A stretch of DNA of 64,000 bases from Apostichopus japonicus (taxonomy: Eukaryota > Echinodermata > Holothuroidea > Aspidochirotida > Stichopodidae), in assembly GCF_037975245.1 (NCBI RefSeq), contig NC_092573.1, positions 11,440,001 to 11,504,000 of the forward strand. The letters run 5' to 3'. Below are positions 39,081 through 52,562 of the stretch, piece after piece (position 1 is the stretch's first letter; every line of letters begins with the position of its first letter). A program made the position numbers and the translations under genes. A model generated the notes under the pieces. The model did not search any database and had not been told where the DNA came from. It saw nothing but the letters and a program-made list of their open reading frames with translations.

Positions 39081-39780
39081 TTTTGAGGAAGTTGCAAGTA
39101 ACACTAAGTTGGAATTGACACTGAACTTGAAGCTTTGGTGAGCAGCTAATCATGTCCCAGTCAATAGCCTACATTCCCCAACAGCAGCATACCCTATGGC
39201 GTAATGCCTAGAGCCTAATGAACATTACTAAGGTAAAATACTGCAGAAGTAACTTTGAATTTGAACAAGTTCAAGTTATGACACAATATTTTAGGGAATT
39301 TCTTTTTATATATATTTTTGAGGAAGTTGCAAGTAACACTAAGTTGGAATGAACACTGAACTTAAAGCTTTGGTGAGCAGCTGATCATGTCCCAGTCAAT
39401 AGCCTACATTCCCCAACAGCAGCATCCCCTATGGCATAATGCCTAGAGCCTAATGAACATTACTAAGGTAAAGTACTGCAGAAGTAACTTTGAATTTGAA
39501 CAAGTTCAAGTTATGACACAATATTTTAGGGAATTTCTTTTTATATATATTTTTGAGGAAGTTGCAAGTAACACTAAGTTGGAATTGACACTGAACTTAA
39601 AGCTTTGGTGAGCAGCTGATCATGTCCCAGTCAATAGCCTACAGTACATTCCCCAACAGCAGCATCCCCTATGGCGTAATGCCTAGAGCCTAATGAACAT
39701 TACTAAGGTAAAATACTGCAGAAGTAACTTTGAATTTGAACAAGTTCAAGTTATGACACAATATTTTAGGGAATTTCTTC
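39081..39780. repeat. Three tandem copies of a 235-bp unit
   Basis: TTTTGAGGAAGTTGCAAGTA begins copies at 39081, 39316 and 39551. The last copy stops after GGGAATTTCTT at about 39780. A few substitutions and a 5-bp insertion (CAGTA) in the third copy are the only differences. Intronic. Confidence 0.95.
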
Positions 39781-42031
39781 AACGAACAATTTCAATGGGA
39801 AGTTGCTGTGTGAAAAAGGTTGCTAGATGCACGTGCAATAATATACAAAGTTGTATCATGTGCGGCCTGCAGAACCCACAAAGATATGTTTGACTAAAAA
39901 ATTGTAGACTACAAAAATATAGTTGAAAATGCACCACTTAATGCACCCTCTTATCCTTTCTGTTACCTCATACTCTCTGTTATCTGAGCATCCTTTCTGA
40001 TGAAGAAACTGCACCAAAACTTTAAAACCAATAAGATTCCAGTGGATTGCAACTTACATTGAACCCTGGAATTGTAGTTGTAAAAGCGTTGAGAATGTTA
40101 CATTTGGACTGAGGAAGAGCAAATGGGCATTGATCCTGAAGTAATGTAGGTTAGTGTTGGCCACGCAGTGCTCAAATGTAACCGTTTATATTTAAGCTTG
40201 GTCGATTTACTGTAAGTGTACAGTACATGTAGAATGGTATATTTTATCGAAATATACCCAAACCACTTAAGTGTTTTGGTATTAATTTTCAAACCAAAGG
40301 TGAAAGAAATCTAGTTAGTCATGATGGCACCATGATGGTGCCTAGATGGGGATGATATACATGCATCATGATACATGATAGGTGTCATGACATTTAAACA
40401 TGGCAAATACAGGAGTACTATTGGGTTGAACTACTTCATACATGTATGTGATATTTATACAGTACCTAGCCTTGTTACTGCGCTTCTCTCTGACCTGTCT
40501 TGACTCTGCTATTGATCTAGAGACTATTAACTGGTAATGTTTTAGCACTGCCCGAACACCAGCCCCATCCCCCATTGACCCTTGCCCAGGTCAAAACCGA
40601 CCCTCTCCTTCAGAAGTACTGTTCCATTCGCGAAAAAAGAAGCATAGTTCTGGTAGCAAATTCCATTGCTATATATATATGAATCTCGCTGCTACAGTTT
40701 GACTGTCTTTTTGGTTCTGTTGGGCCTACCCCTGTTTGGTGAGTATAGAAATGCCTATTGTTTTTGGATCACAATCCAAGGTCAATTTGAGGTCAACAGA
40801 AGATTTGCAAACCACATGTATAAAACCAGAGCAAGCTTCTAAGGATTCTGGTTATCCCTCGGACAACCAGGCCTACATTTTGGTTGGCCGAACTGCAACT
40901 TTGGTTGTCCAAACAAATGTAAGGAATAACAATGACCAGTATGTCACTGTAGGATGTATTGTACCAGGGATTTTCATGTTGGTGAATAGAACACAAGCTT
41001 TGGCTGTGATAGATATTAATCGTTTGACCTATTTTGGGGGTATTTAGTCACCAAGCAATTTGAATTTGATGTCAACAACTAGTCGTCCACCAGACAACCT
41101 CCACAGATGATCATGGCTCTCGGAACACAAACTTAGTTGTTTCGGACTACCAGACTACCTTTAAAAATTTGCCTTGAAAACACAGCAGTGCTGAGTTAGA
41201 CATCATTTGGTGTTTATCAAACTTGCTCTTGAGGTTTGTGGTCATTAACCAACTTCCAAAATGCCATCTTGCATGTGTAGTTGTCGGATAATTTTTTAAA
41301 ACAATTTCTATAAGAATGTTAACGGTATGAGAAATACAGATGTAAGAGACAAGACACCATTGCTGTAACATAAAAGATCTAAAAGAATTTAATGAATACA
41401 TGAGTAGTAGAAAATTATCATCATGTCAATTCTCCAAGGCAAATAAGAAAAAAATTGGTTAAACTATTTCTAGTGGCGAGTTCCACAATATTTTGGAAGT
41501 ACAGTATACATTCCTTGTTTACCTGCTTATTATTATTATCAAGAGCTGATTGATGTGGCAAACTACCAGAACTGGTCAAATATCATGTTGGTCAAAACTC
41601 ACCCTGTGAACCGAAAATAAGCTAGGAAAACTGACATGATCAACATTATGTAACTTTCTCTGAAGTGATTGATCTGGTCGTCTGGAATTCCTTGAAATGT
41701 CTGGCAGGATTTTTAAGCAGACCTCCCCTTTGTATTGGCATATCATCAACATATTTGTACGAATCAAAGATTTGGATTTGGATTTTGCAACTTGAGCAGT
41801 ATATATTTTAACACATCCTGGAGAACAGCGCACTATTAATTTATTCAGAATGCATTACGTATACATTTATTATACAGACGTTCCACAAACATGAACAAAT
41901 TTAAACGATCTATGCAACATTACTGTAAAGACATACCAACATGTTTTTCCTTACCTTATACCTCCACATTTTTTTAATCAGATTTATTCATAAAATTCAC
42001 AACATTTCTCTGTTTTCTTTTACTTATTCAG
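39781..42031. other. YTHDC2 intron, no exon recognised
   Basis: Contains degenerate GGACAACC and GGTTGTCC words (about 40852-40915 and 41080-41160) and an unrecognised open frame at 40736-41047 that runs through them. Nothing suggests an independent gene. Confidence 0.55.
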
Positions 42032-42122
42032 AATTGGAGTTTCCATCTTCTCTGGATTCGACTCAGAGAAAATACATTCATCAGTTAGTTGCTCAACTTG
42101 GACTAAAGTCAAAGAGTAAAGG
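42032..42122 (+). CDS. YTHDC2, R3H-domain exon
   Basis: 91-bp internal exon between TTTACTTATTCAG (acceptor at 42031) and GTATGA (donor at 42123). It enters in phase 1 and leaves in phase 2. With the last base of the previous exon it reads E-LEFPSSLDSTQRKYIHQLV, then AQLGLKSKSKG. This is the first half of the R3H domain, which binds single-stranded nucleic acid. EFPSSL and SKSKG are closely conserved in vertebrate YTHDC2. The open frame extends into both introns, but those parts are not protein-like. Confidence 0.95.
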
Positions 42123-44934
42123 GTATGAAATAATATTGAATACTATTTCTTTTTTTAAATAAACAATTTAGCCAGAACCTAAGAGTTACTAATTTGTTTA
42201 CAGGAAGGAATTGAATGGAAGTTACTAGCTTTTGGCAGCTTCTTTTGCTTAGAAATGCCTTATTATTGTGCATTGGCAACATTTACAACATTTGACAAAC
42301 TTTGTATAAACAGATCTATGCTTATGATTTCTTGGTACTCTATGGCATTATATATTGTGTATCTATGCTAATGAAAAATACCTCCATGATTTGTTGTTGA
42401 TTTAAATGAGTGGATATATGTGCTTTACGGCTTTTATACTTTTAACACACAATGCATGTTCTTAACAATCATTTCATGTTCATTACAGTCATGTTACAAT
42501 GTACATGTCATGTAAAAGGAGAGGACTTGGTAAAGACCCATTTTGGGACTTTTCATAAGTTTATTCACATATTTACTCAGAAAAAGAACTGATGCAAGTC
42601 TGTTTGCTTGTAAATTAAACTTTTAGCAGTGGTTTTGGAAAAAGGAGGTTATTAGTAGTTCTCTGATATAGGTTTAGTATTTTAAATTGAAGCAGTTAAA
42701 ATTTTCTCTTTGTAAGTGAAACTTTGAAATGTCTAAATAAGTCAACATTTACCATATATGGAAAAAAAATAAAGAAAATAAAGAATTGATCCAAATGATT
42801 TTACATGTGTTATGAAGAGTTGTGGATGTATATAATTCATTAAAGATTAGAAAGAAATCCTCAAGATCGTTTCACAAAACTGCCAGGGTGATCAAATGTA
42901 CTGATTTTGAAATATGCAATAAATAGTGTTTATTACTCCTGAAATGATTTAATTAGGCATAAACTACATGCTATAGGTTGGCAACTATCCGTAAGTTATA
43001 CTTAACATTAACAGTGTTGGACACAAAGTGTGCTTTATTGGATGTAAGCAGTCAATCACCCTTTAACGTACTGTGCTTTTGCAGTCAAACAGGTACTTGT
43101 ATAAACAGAAAACCACCTGTAGCAGGGGATTATCCAGTTAGGAATATGCAAATGACCTTACATGGTTTGGACTGGAGGGTTCAAAGTTAACAACAAACTA
43201 AAAAACAAAAATGCTACTGTACTTTAAACAGCTTTAAATAAGTACAGTACCTGAGAGTGTTGGTTGCAGCATACTTTTGACCAAAGAGATTTGTTTCTTT
43301 TTGGATTGTCTCCAAGGAATGTAATACTGTAAATTTGGATTAGCAGATAGTAAGCGGGTTGACGTCAAAGATGTTTAGACCTACAGTAGTTACATTTTAG
43401 TGCTGAGTAACATGTGATCATCCTAAAATACTTCATAACTTCTCCACAGAGAAACAGCAGTGTGCAATTAACAGGCTATTAACCTGATTTTTTACTCTCC
43501 TTGGCAGTCTTATATCTTTACTGCTTCTTAATATCAAGTTAGAGTAATGCATTTGATGTGAAGTGTTGTAGACTTTTGAACAACTATACTTTCTTGAAGT
43601 ATGTTAAAAACAAAAATCAACAGAGTGACAGATCTAGATCATGTAAACTTAAATTCACACTGGTCATTTTCCAGCATTACAGCACACATTTAGTTCACTG
43701 TACCTGTAATCTGGGCTTATATAGGAGCAGCCCATATAACAGCATTTATGTTAGGTATGTAGGGAAATCATACCAATGTTTTATTACTGATGATTGTTTT
43801 CCAACTTATATGTTTTGTTCTAAGAGTCTACCGGGCAGAAAAATGCAAGTGCCTGTTAATTTATTTTTTTCTTTCTTCCGCTGACTTAACAGTGAAATTT
43901 GCTTGCATTTAGCTAACAGATACAGTAGCCTCAAATTGGATACAGTACCTGGAATGTTCAAACTTCGACAAGCATAACTTAGCAGTACGAGTACATTTCT
44001 CCTCACTGGGATATTGTCATTGTCCTCTTTAAACCCATCTTATGGGTTTAATTTAGTGTTCACGATGATCACGATTATTAATTTCGTTTAACTTGGAAAT
44101 AGTGTGCTTCAATTATATAACGGCTATAAATTGATAAAGGATTGCATAAATTTGTGTTACAATTTTTTTTCATACATTTTGCATATTGTTTTGCTACTGT
44201 ACATGCCGTACTTCATAATATATTTTGTAGATCTAACTGCATGGAAATAATGATGCTGGGGTATGTAGATACCTGTATGTGTGTCCTCCATCACGAACGA
44301 CCTTTTAGAAAACACCAAACAATTTAAGCACGGTACAATATGAATGCAATTTGATGACAACTAAATTTCTTATCAAATAATCAAATTGTCTGTACTATGG
44401 GGACTGGTCTGAGGAAAAATCAGGTAACTTGGAATTAAAGCACTCTGTCATTCTTTGCATTACTGTATATATTAGAACGGCATTTATCTTGTTCAATAAG
44501 ACTTTGCTATTGAGACAGTGCGCCTTCAAGGAATGTCCAGTTTGGCTTAGGGATACAGGTTGTAAAATTGCTGAAAATTAGCTCTAATGATGTATACATT
44601 CCTCCCTTACCTATCTTCTCAACATTTATACTTCTGTTTACCCTACTACCCCCTGTAGCCTTCAAACTGGTAACAATTTGGAAGAAAGGAAAATGGCAAT
44701 GATATTAGATAGTGCCATTTGGGTACTGATCAGTGCAAGAATGTTACCAGTATGTATGCTATAGGAACTACAGCAAATCAGAGTGTGTATACATGTATGT
44801 GCAGACAGACAGATAAATAGGTACCGTCATTGATAAATATCCAATCCCAGGGTTGAAGAAACAAGTGTCTCCATGCTATGTAAAATAGATCCCAAACAAA
44901 CTTAGTTTGATGATATTTTTTCTCTTTTAATTAG
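42123..44934. other. YTHDC2 intron, no exon recognised
   Basis: AT-rich, with no additional exon or repeat of note. Confidence 0.6.
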
Positions 44935-45128
44935 GTCTGGACTGAATCGTTATCTTACTCTGTTCAAGAAAGATGGGACATCCTTGGCTGATAAAATTCC
45001 GATATGCCATCTTACCCAAGTCTCTAGGAATGAATTGCAGGCATTATTTCAGAGATTGCCTGTATCCGTACGGGAACGTCAGGAACTATTACCGAGGATG
45101 GAACGTAGACGATTAGGACCAAACGACA
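44935..45128 (+). CDS. YTHDC2, exon completing the R3H domain
   Basis: 194-bp exon after TTTTCTCTTTTAATTAG, ending before GTAAGG (45129). It completes a glycine codon from the previous exon and reads SGLNRYLTLFKKDG, the conserved end of R3H. The linker follows, with LFQRLPVSVRERQELLPRME corresponding to the vertebrate segment before the DEAH helicase. It leaves in phase 1. Together the three exons give about 127 residues; the full protein in vertebrates is more than 1,400. No exon with a Walker A motif (GETGSGKT type) was found downstream, so the next intron seems to run past the right edge. Confidence 0.95.
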
Positions 45129-45386
45129 GTAAGGAAATGTACTCTACTTGTAATCTTTGTAATCTCTGATATTTTCTTTACAAGTATCATTAGCATCTTG
45201 CATCGTTTTAACTTTCACGGTATATTTAATTTAAATTTTGCCACAAAGACTGACATGAAAGATCTTGTCTGTGAAGGTGCAAGATGGCAATATTTCTTGT
45301 GGGACCACCGAAAGGTATCCTTGCAGTTTTCCAAGAAACAAACAATTATTACAATAATAATGAATGCGCATTCATACCTCATATTG

Positions 45387-45701
45387 TTATTTTGACAAAA
45401 GCTCCGATGGCTCCAGTTGCTGTGGCAGACAGTTAATTGGCTCCCATTTGCTCAGCAAAGTTCTACCATGCTGTTCAAGCACCCTAACGATGACTGAGAA
45501 TGCTTCAGTGCCATTTCCTTCTACAATCAGTGCCATTTGTACGTGCACTTCATCAAATTTGCAAATCGGACATTTGTTCAATAAAAAAGTACTATTATCG
45601 CGCATCAGAAAAGCAATAGTCTCCCATTTGTAGTGAAAACAGTTGAGGCACCTGAAATTTCCTATTGTATTGGATATTGCTTGTGTATTTGTATTTGTCA
45701 T
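45387..45701 (-). CDS. Possible small zinc-binding protein or terminal exon, unrecognised
   Basis: An open frame of 104 codons from an ATG at 45701, antisense in the YTHDC2 intron. It contains GNFRCLNCFHYKW followed 23 residues later by CPIC. This spacing is reminiscent of 3CxxC-type zinc domains (FxCxxC...W...CxxC), but only two of the CxxC pairs are seen. The C-terminal half, including GNGTEAFSVIVRVLEQHGR, has a normal protein-like composition. The frame is open upstream to 45749 and there is an AG at about 45735, so it could be the last exon of a spliced gene. It may also be a retrocopy or a chance frame. Confidence 0.3.
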   Translation of the reverse strand: MTNTNTQAISNTIGNFRCLNCFHYKWETIAFLMRDNSTFLLNKCPICKFDEVHVQMALIVEGNGTEAFSVIVRVLEQHGRTLLSKWEPINCLPQQLEPSELLSK

Positions 45702-45728
45702 TTCCCCATAATTCTTTGAACAATACAA

Positions 45729-46668
45729 AGAACCTTGCCAAAAATGAAGTCAACCCATACACACCATTTATCCAATATTATTTAATCACTTTTGACAACA
45801 GCACTTGTACCACCCACAAAAATTCATTGTCCAGACGATCATAGAATTATTTAAAAATGTACTCTGTTTGTCTTCCCTTATGATATTAATCCTCAACACT
45901 TGTGAGACAAACTCTTATGAAGTAGGTCCTGTCATGTTTTGGATTTCATCTACATATTTTTGAAGTAAACAATATTGCCCAACCGATGCCTGGGGCTGTG
46001 TATTGTATTTTGTGTCTTATATATATTACATAATCAGGTTTCACTAGATCTGGCAGATCCCACTCAAGGTAGAAAGTGCAATGGTTTGTATAAGAGCTAG
46101 CTAGGAAGACACTTTTCTTTTTGACCCATGGTATTTAGTTAGTGACAAACAAACATATTCCATCTGATTCTCAAATGTAAAGTTGTCTAGAAGTGAAAAT
46201 TCTGTAGGCCTAGGGGTTTTATTGTCCTGCTTTCGATTCATTGAGATGTAAACAGATTTTCCTGAAGGGGTATTGCAGTGGCTGAAACCGATTGTTTTAA
46301 CAAAGCTGCTAGAAATTTTGTGCATCTTTCTGGTCAAAATCGTGGAGCAAAGAAAGGATTTTTTTTCAAATTTGTTGATATTTTGTTAATTCATGCATCA
46401 TGGTAATGGAAGTAAGCTTTTTAATTTTTGTCCTGGATAATATTTAAATAAAAGAAAAGTGAAATAAGTTTTTATTTAAAACTCTTGAAAATAAATCATT
46501 AAAACTAGACCTACAATTCTTTTATGATACAGTATCTCATAGAAAAAGGATTCTAAATTACTTTTCAATTGATATATTTATATTTTTAACATCAATTTGG
46601 TTGGAGCAACTTTAGGGCTAGAGAGAAATCATCTTCCGAGAAATTGTGCTTATAATTTTGAATTTTTT
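45729..46668. other. Intronic DNA, nothing recognised
   Basis: AT-rich, no exon or repeat supported. Confidence 0.55.
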
Positions 46669-47015
46669 GGGACAAGATGGATTACAGAATATCTCAAATA
46701 TGCAGTTATTTAAATTGTATCTATGGTGGATGTTGAAATGTCTTATTTGTGTGAAAGCCAACCAGCTGATTTAAAATTTTGTTACATATATTCTGTAAAT
46801 TTATACCATTCAGGAAATAGTTAAATATGCTTTGCTTTGAACAGTTATCCATTATAATAGTTATCTAAGATTTCAATTAACATACTACAGTACCACAATA
46901 TTTAAGAAACTTTCATCACTCTATAATTGTGCACATAATGGGACAAAGATGGATTACAGAATATTGCAAATATGCAGTTATTTAAATTGTAACTATGGTG
47001 GATGTTGAAACGTCT
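46669..47015. repeat. Direct repeat of about 76 bp, offset 270 bp
   Basis: 46669-46744 and 46939-47014 share ATGGATTACAGAATAT and TATGGTGGATGTTGAAA with about five differences. Intronic, origin unknown. Confidence 0.85.
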
Positions 47016-48092
47016 TATACGGAATTATGGCATTCGATTGATGTGACTTATAACTTATTGAGACTAATGTACAGTCAAATCTCACAGACAGCAGAAATAT
47101 CCGTGTACAACACTGTAAGCACATCTCGGCCTCAACAGAGGATACAGAAATGCATGCCTTGCATATTTATGTGTTTGGATATATACAGTACTCCTCAATA
47201 TTTAAGATGAACAAGTTTCTGCATACTGTATTTGAGGAACAAGCCATTTATAAGCTGAGTAGTCATCAACCATTTTTAGCTTTTAAGTGCTTTATTTGGA
47301 GAAAATACAAGTTTGACTATTTTTCATAGCTGCAAGGCAGAATGGAAATAATAGTGGAAATCCCTGTCGGGGGAGAAAAAGGACTTTAATACTTAGAACT
47401 TGTGAAACTGACAGAATCTGAGATCTTCTTTAGGTGTACAGTATGTAATTGTATCCAAGTTTTGAACAGAGTCTGACAAGCTCTGGTAAATGAATAGCAA
47501 TGATGACTACTGTATAAGGGCAAAATAGCGAAATCCCAGAATGTTGTGATGCAAGCATTTCCACATCAGGTTTCATCAGTTGAAGGAAGATGGCGGCACT
47601 TGACATCTCAAGGATATAGAACTCTTAAATGAATACTTCAGAAGCCTGAAAAAGGATTCCTCTTCGAAGGTTCTGATATTTTCGTAAGAGAAAACTCTAA
47701 TTTCAGATTTTGTCAGTAACATAAGACATACATAATAGATGTTCATGAGGTTTAGCTTTTGCTTGTTGGTAAACAAAATCACATGGTATTTAACTATCCA
47801 CGTTTTTAAATGCATTTTCACACATCTTTAAACAGGGAGACCACAGACCTCGAGAAAGCAAGATGCTCAAAACAGTGGTATTGTAATGATCTCTTGTTGT
47901 ATTTCTTTTTCTCCTCCTGCATGTAAATCTAAACCATGCTTTCTTTCCTGTCATCGTGTGCACATACTTTACCCTCACAGTCTAAACTTCTTTTCCTGCC
48001 TGGATGTGATCTCTAGAGAGTTGACATGTTACTTGCTCTCATGCACATGTCATTAATGTTCACATTTGTCTGCAAGTGCTACTGTATATATT
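47016..48092. other. Intronic DNA, nothing recognised
   Basis: No exon, RNA gene or repeat supported. Confidence 0.55.
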
Positions 48093-48450
48093 CCATCATG
48101 CAATATCCTAGTACAGTAATTTTCTAATTTACAAATTTGTATCCAATCATTTCGTGGCATCCATGGTACTGTACTGTATGTATGGTTTGTGTACAGTACA
48201 TGTCAACTCATCATGCAAAATCCTATACAGGAACTTTCTAATTTACAAATTTGTAAATTCAATCATTTCGTGGCTTCCATGATATGCCTGGTTTATGTAC
48301 ATGTATGTCAACTCATCATGTGAAATCCTACACTGTAACTTTCTAATTTGCAATGTCAGCTCATCATGTGAAATCTTACACAGTAATTTTCTAATTTACA
48401 AATTTGTAAATTTATCTTTTCATTGCCTTCATGGTATGCCTGGTTTTAAT
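48093..48450. repeat. Imperfect tandem repeat, period about 50-116 bp
   Basis: CATCATG followed by CAATATCCT, CAAAATCCT, TGAAATCCT or TGAAATCTT occurs at 48095, 48211, 48314 and 48362. Each is followed by TTTCTAATTTACAAATTTG or a variant. Deletions make the later copies shorter. Confidence 0.85.
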
Positions 48451-51400
48451 ATAAAGCATTTTTGTCACTCATCGAGCTACTGTACCTAACACTTACTGTA
48501 AATAACACGTTAATAATACTTAACCTGTGTCAAAATTTGTCAATTACCAGGCATTGTTATCTTGAAAATCATTTCATCTGCAATCTTCTGCATGCCTCAT
48601 CCTTTCTATACAGTATACTCTTCAAAGCCCTTCCCGAATGGCTGTCTTAAAAGCCGTTTTTAATATATTTTACGGGACGTGAGAATTTAATGTCCATTTT
48701 TTAAAATTTTTATGTAATGCTTTCAATTTTAGCGAAATGGCCCTTCAAACATGTAGGCTCATCAATGAAAGTGGCTGGAATACCTAGCCAACAGTAGCAC
48801 GCAAACCATTAATGGTTGCTCAGAAACAACAACAGTCACCAAAGATGATCATAAAATTTTCATTCAAATCACATATATGTGCAATTTATTAATGTATCAT
48901 AAATTTGCAACTTAGAGCAGGTGGTTGTCTTGTTGTTCATATGAAGTTAGGCCTCCCACCTGGCAAAAGTCTGACATTCTGAGTGGCTGTGGAATCGCGC
49001 AGCTAAACTGGGTATAGAACATAAAATTGATGTTTTTCCATTTCAGTCAATATACAGTAGTGTATGCAAGTACAGTATGATGCAAGTACAGTATTCATCT
49101 TGTCGAGTGAAAACCTTGCGAGTTATACCGCATGACTTTAAGTGCTTTTCAATATCCTTTGTGTAATTATACCTGCAGCAACCTGCATTGAAGGTTATAG
49201 TTATCTAAGAGATTTATTTTGTTGCAATGCAAGACATTGGTCTGGTACTCAAATTTCTGAAACAACATTTGGGGTGAAATGGGTTTTTTTTCTGTGTGAA
49301 ACTGTCAAAATAGTCTTCTCCAGTGTTGAACCAAGTCGTGATTAAAGTCATCCATTCACCAAATGACTTTGTCAGTAAGAATTGACCGGACTGAACCACA
49401 GAAATGTATTGACCCATTATAGTAACCACTCTGATCTATCTATATAGTGATTATCTTGTATTTTATTCAAACATTTAGTTTCTTTAATCATATTCATAAA
49501 TATCTGTATGATCATGACTCCTTGATGCACAGCGGTGGTGAATCAACAATGTCAATATAAGCATCAAAATGCACAGCACTTTACACCAAAGTGTTTACTA
49601 TTTCTATGAAGTGAGGAGCTTTTGACTCCCAATTCCCTACCAACACCTAATTAAATAAAAACAGAAATGGGCAAAATGAGCTGCCGTGGATTCATTTTGC
49701 CTGAACTTTCTCAAATAAGTAAGACTGAAGGCCTCTTGCACTGGAACTTCTTTTTCTTCTCTTCTGTATTTTTGCTTGCCTGCAAATCCTGAAACTAATG
49801 TTAAATACCACTCATAAACACTACTGCACATAGGTTAATCCCTTTTTCGAGACATCTTTGACTTCTGCCTGAGGTCTTGGGCCAGTAAGATTTTCCCATC
49901 CAAATCAAAAGTACGAAACTTCAAACCTATAAGACGATGAGATTTGTGTATAATATCGTGCCAATAATCCTCAATAAGTCACTCTCGAAAAGGCGGACCC
50001 CATACATTCCAAGGAGGCCAAAACTGTTTCAATTTCTGACAGTAAATCACCCCAGTTTATTAAATCTTTATGGATCCATAATTTTTATGCTATTGTTTTT
50101 GAAACACTGTGTGAAACAGGTTATAATAATACAGCATGTATCAAGATCAAAACAAGTGAGAGGCCTTACTACCATTCAATTGATTCACTCTTGCTAACAC
50201 CTGTTTTTTCACTAAACTGTCAAATGATGAAATCCACTTGAATTTAATAGGTAGTAAATAGTAGCTACTTTTAGGCCTGCAAGTGATCAATTTTAATAAA
50301 ACTCCACATTTTTGTCTTACCCCCGCCCCCCCCCCCCTAGTCTCCGGGTTTATCTAGTTTGCTAAATATTTGCCCTCTTAACTGCAAGATCTACTGAGTC
50401 TTAGATGTGTGCAACAGTTTGTCTCAACCAATAACTGCTCCTCCTAAGAAGTCAAATTTTTTCAAAGTTCTCCTGCTCTATTTAGACAAACAAATCTTAA
50501 TCTAAATTTATTCTTGTTTTAAATTTTCATTGATAAACTAGATCATTCAATTCTTATGCTCCCGTACAGTACAGTACTGTATGTGCCTTTATTTTATATG
50601 TAAATATAATTGAAATCGCAATACATATATATATTTATATTTATATATATATACATTTATAGATGCGAATTAGTTGAGACTAGTGGAACACTAGTAGTTG
50701 TTTCTCAGAGTTTCACACTTTATATATTTGTTTATATACTTCACTTTTATATACTTCACTTTAATATGACCTTTAATCAATCACAATATACTTGCTTTCA
50801 TAGGTAGCAATTAATTTGACATGTTAGATGAACTCAAGTACTGCACATTTCCTGCAGGGATGTAACGTTTATATATAAACATAGATTGGACCTTTCTTCT
50901 ATATCCTGTTGCAGTACATAGAGTGTGGTGCAGTCCTTACTGTCAATCATTTGGGGACTAATTTTAACCTTAAACCTTCAATTTGATTTCTATTAGAACT
51001 GTTGTTTTTGCATTTTATGTTGTCCTCTGCTTTTTTTCTAATTTTTTTGCCAGATATTCATTTAGTGATTCTGTTGTGAAAGTCCTTGAGAGGTCAATAA
51101 CCCAAAGATTCAATAGCGTAAATTACCAGTGTATGTTTGATTGGATTCATCTGTATGTAATTTGACACAAGTTTCAAGAGTCATCAAATTGTTAACTTCT
51201 CATGAAAACATGTAAACAGTTGTTCTAAATTTTAAGTAACTTATTGTTATGAAATGCTCATTGCCGTGGTCATAAAGTGGTCCTCTCGTTAACTGGCAGA
51301 TTGCTAGGTCAATTTATTTTACTTTTCAAGGTTTGCTTTTTTTTTTCTCTAAATATAGTTCTTCTTAATTAAAACAGATGACATGAAACTAGAAGTTATG

Positions 51401-51965
51401 GAAAGGGTGTGTTTTCTAGTTGGTAGAGGTAAAAGAGTGGTAAAAACAGCTTTTATTCCCCAAAGAATTAAATAATAGGTCGTTAGCTCTTGGCATTTGG
51501 TGGACATCAATTTTCAAAATTATGAAAGTATGATTTCAGGAACAAAATTAATTTTATTATTAATTTTAATTAATATTTTGGGAATGACTGGATTGTAAAC
51601 ATGAGAGATTCAAAAGACAACTAATTGGCCGAAGTAGCCTATTAGTAGCCTGTTATATCAGAACATTAGATCGTGCTACATTCTTAAAGCCGAAATACGA
51701 AGTTACATAGTATTAAAGATGAAACATTACAAGTGTGTTGCTGTTCTGTTAGTATTTGCCGGTCCATCAATTATTCTGTGCAGGAGGGTATCTAAGGGAG
51801 AAAATGTGACTGGGCCATTTAGTTCAGAAACTAAGTAAGATCATGACATTCTTGAAGTCAAAATAAGTAAAACTTAAGATGCTACATATATTGCAAGTCA
51901 GGGAATAATTTATCCAGTACTTATCGCATCGCAAAATGCTACACAAACTGGTCAAATTTGCTATA
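48451..51965. other. Intronic DNA, nothing recognised
   Basis: AT-rich, with a TATA/TTTA microsatellite at about 50622-50656 and a C-rich tract at 50322-50337. No YTHDC2 helicase exon was recognised. Confidence 0.5.
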
Positions 51966-51973
51966 CAAGTGTA

Positions 51974-52335
51974 CATAGGCGTAGGAGGCGGGGGGGCTGC
52001 AGCCCCCCAACAAAAAACTTTGTGAAAATTCGGGCAATATGCTGAGAATTTTTCGGGCACCTACTGAAAGAAATATAATTTGCAATGTGTTTTTAAATGG
52101 TAAAACTGATATTATGATCATGATTATTTTAACGACTTCCCCAATAATTCTGACCAATATGGAAGGGTAATAACACAGCAAATAATTGTATGATATTGGC
52201 ATGTGATATAATAACCGATGAATGCCTATAGGATATGCACATTAAGATGTTGAACGCGCGAAAATTTTGGTTATTTATTTCGGGCAAGTCGTTACAGCCC
52301 CCCCCCCCAAATCAAAGTAGGCTCCTACGCCTATG
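51974..52335. mobile_element. hAT-type MITE, 362 bp
   Basis: Perfect 14-bp inverted ends CATAGGCGTAGGAG and CTCCTACGCCTATG, with the 8-bp duplication CAAGTGTA at 51966-51973 and 52336-52343. A G7 run is near the left end and a C12 run near the right. AT-rich interior with no coding capacity. Its end sequence differs from the other MITEs in the window. Confidence 0.92.
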
Positions 52336-52562
52336 CAAGTGTACAGATATATCTAGCAGTTTTTTCTTATTCACAGGACAATAGTATTCAATGAAAGAAC
52401 AAAATCAGAGCCTTTGAAAATGCTACACAAAATTTAAACCCTAAATTATTTCCCTGCAAGTTGTGTCGCTAACCTGTTAATATTTGCCAGACCATCAGAC
52501 CTTCTGAAGGAGAATTTATAGGAGAAAAAGTGGTTGGACTGTTTTCTTTTTATAGTCTAAAG

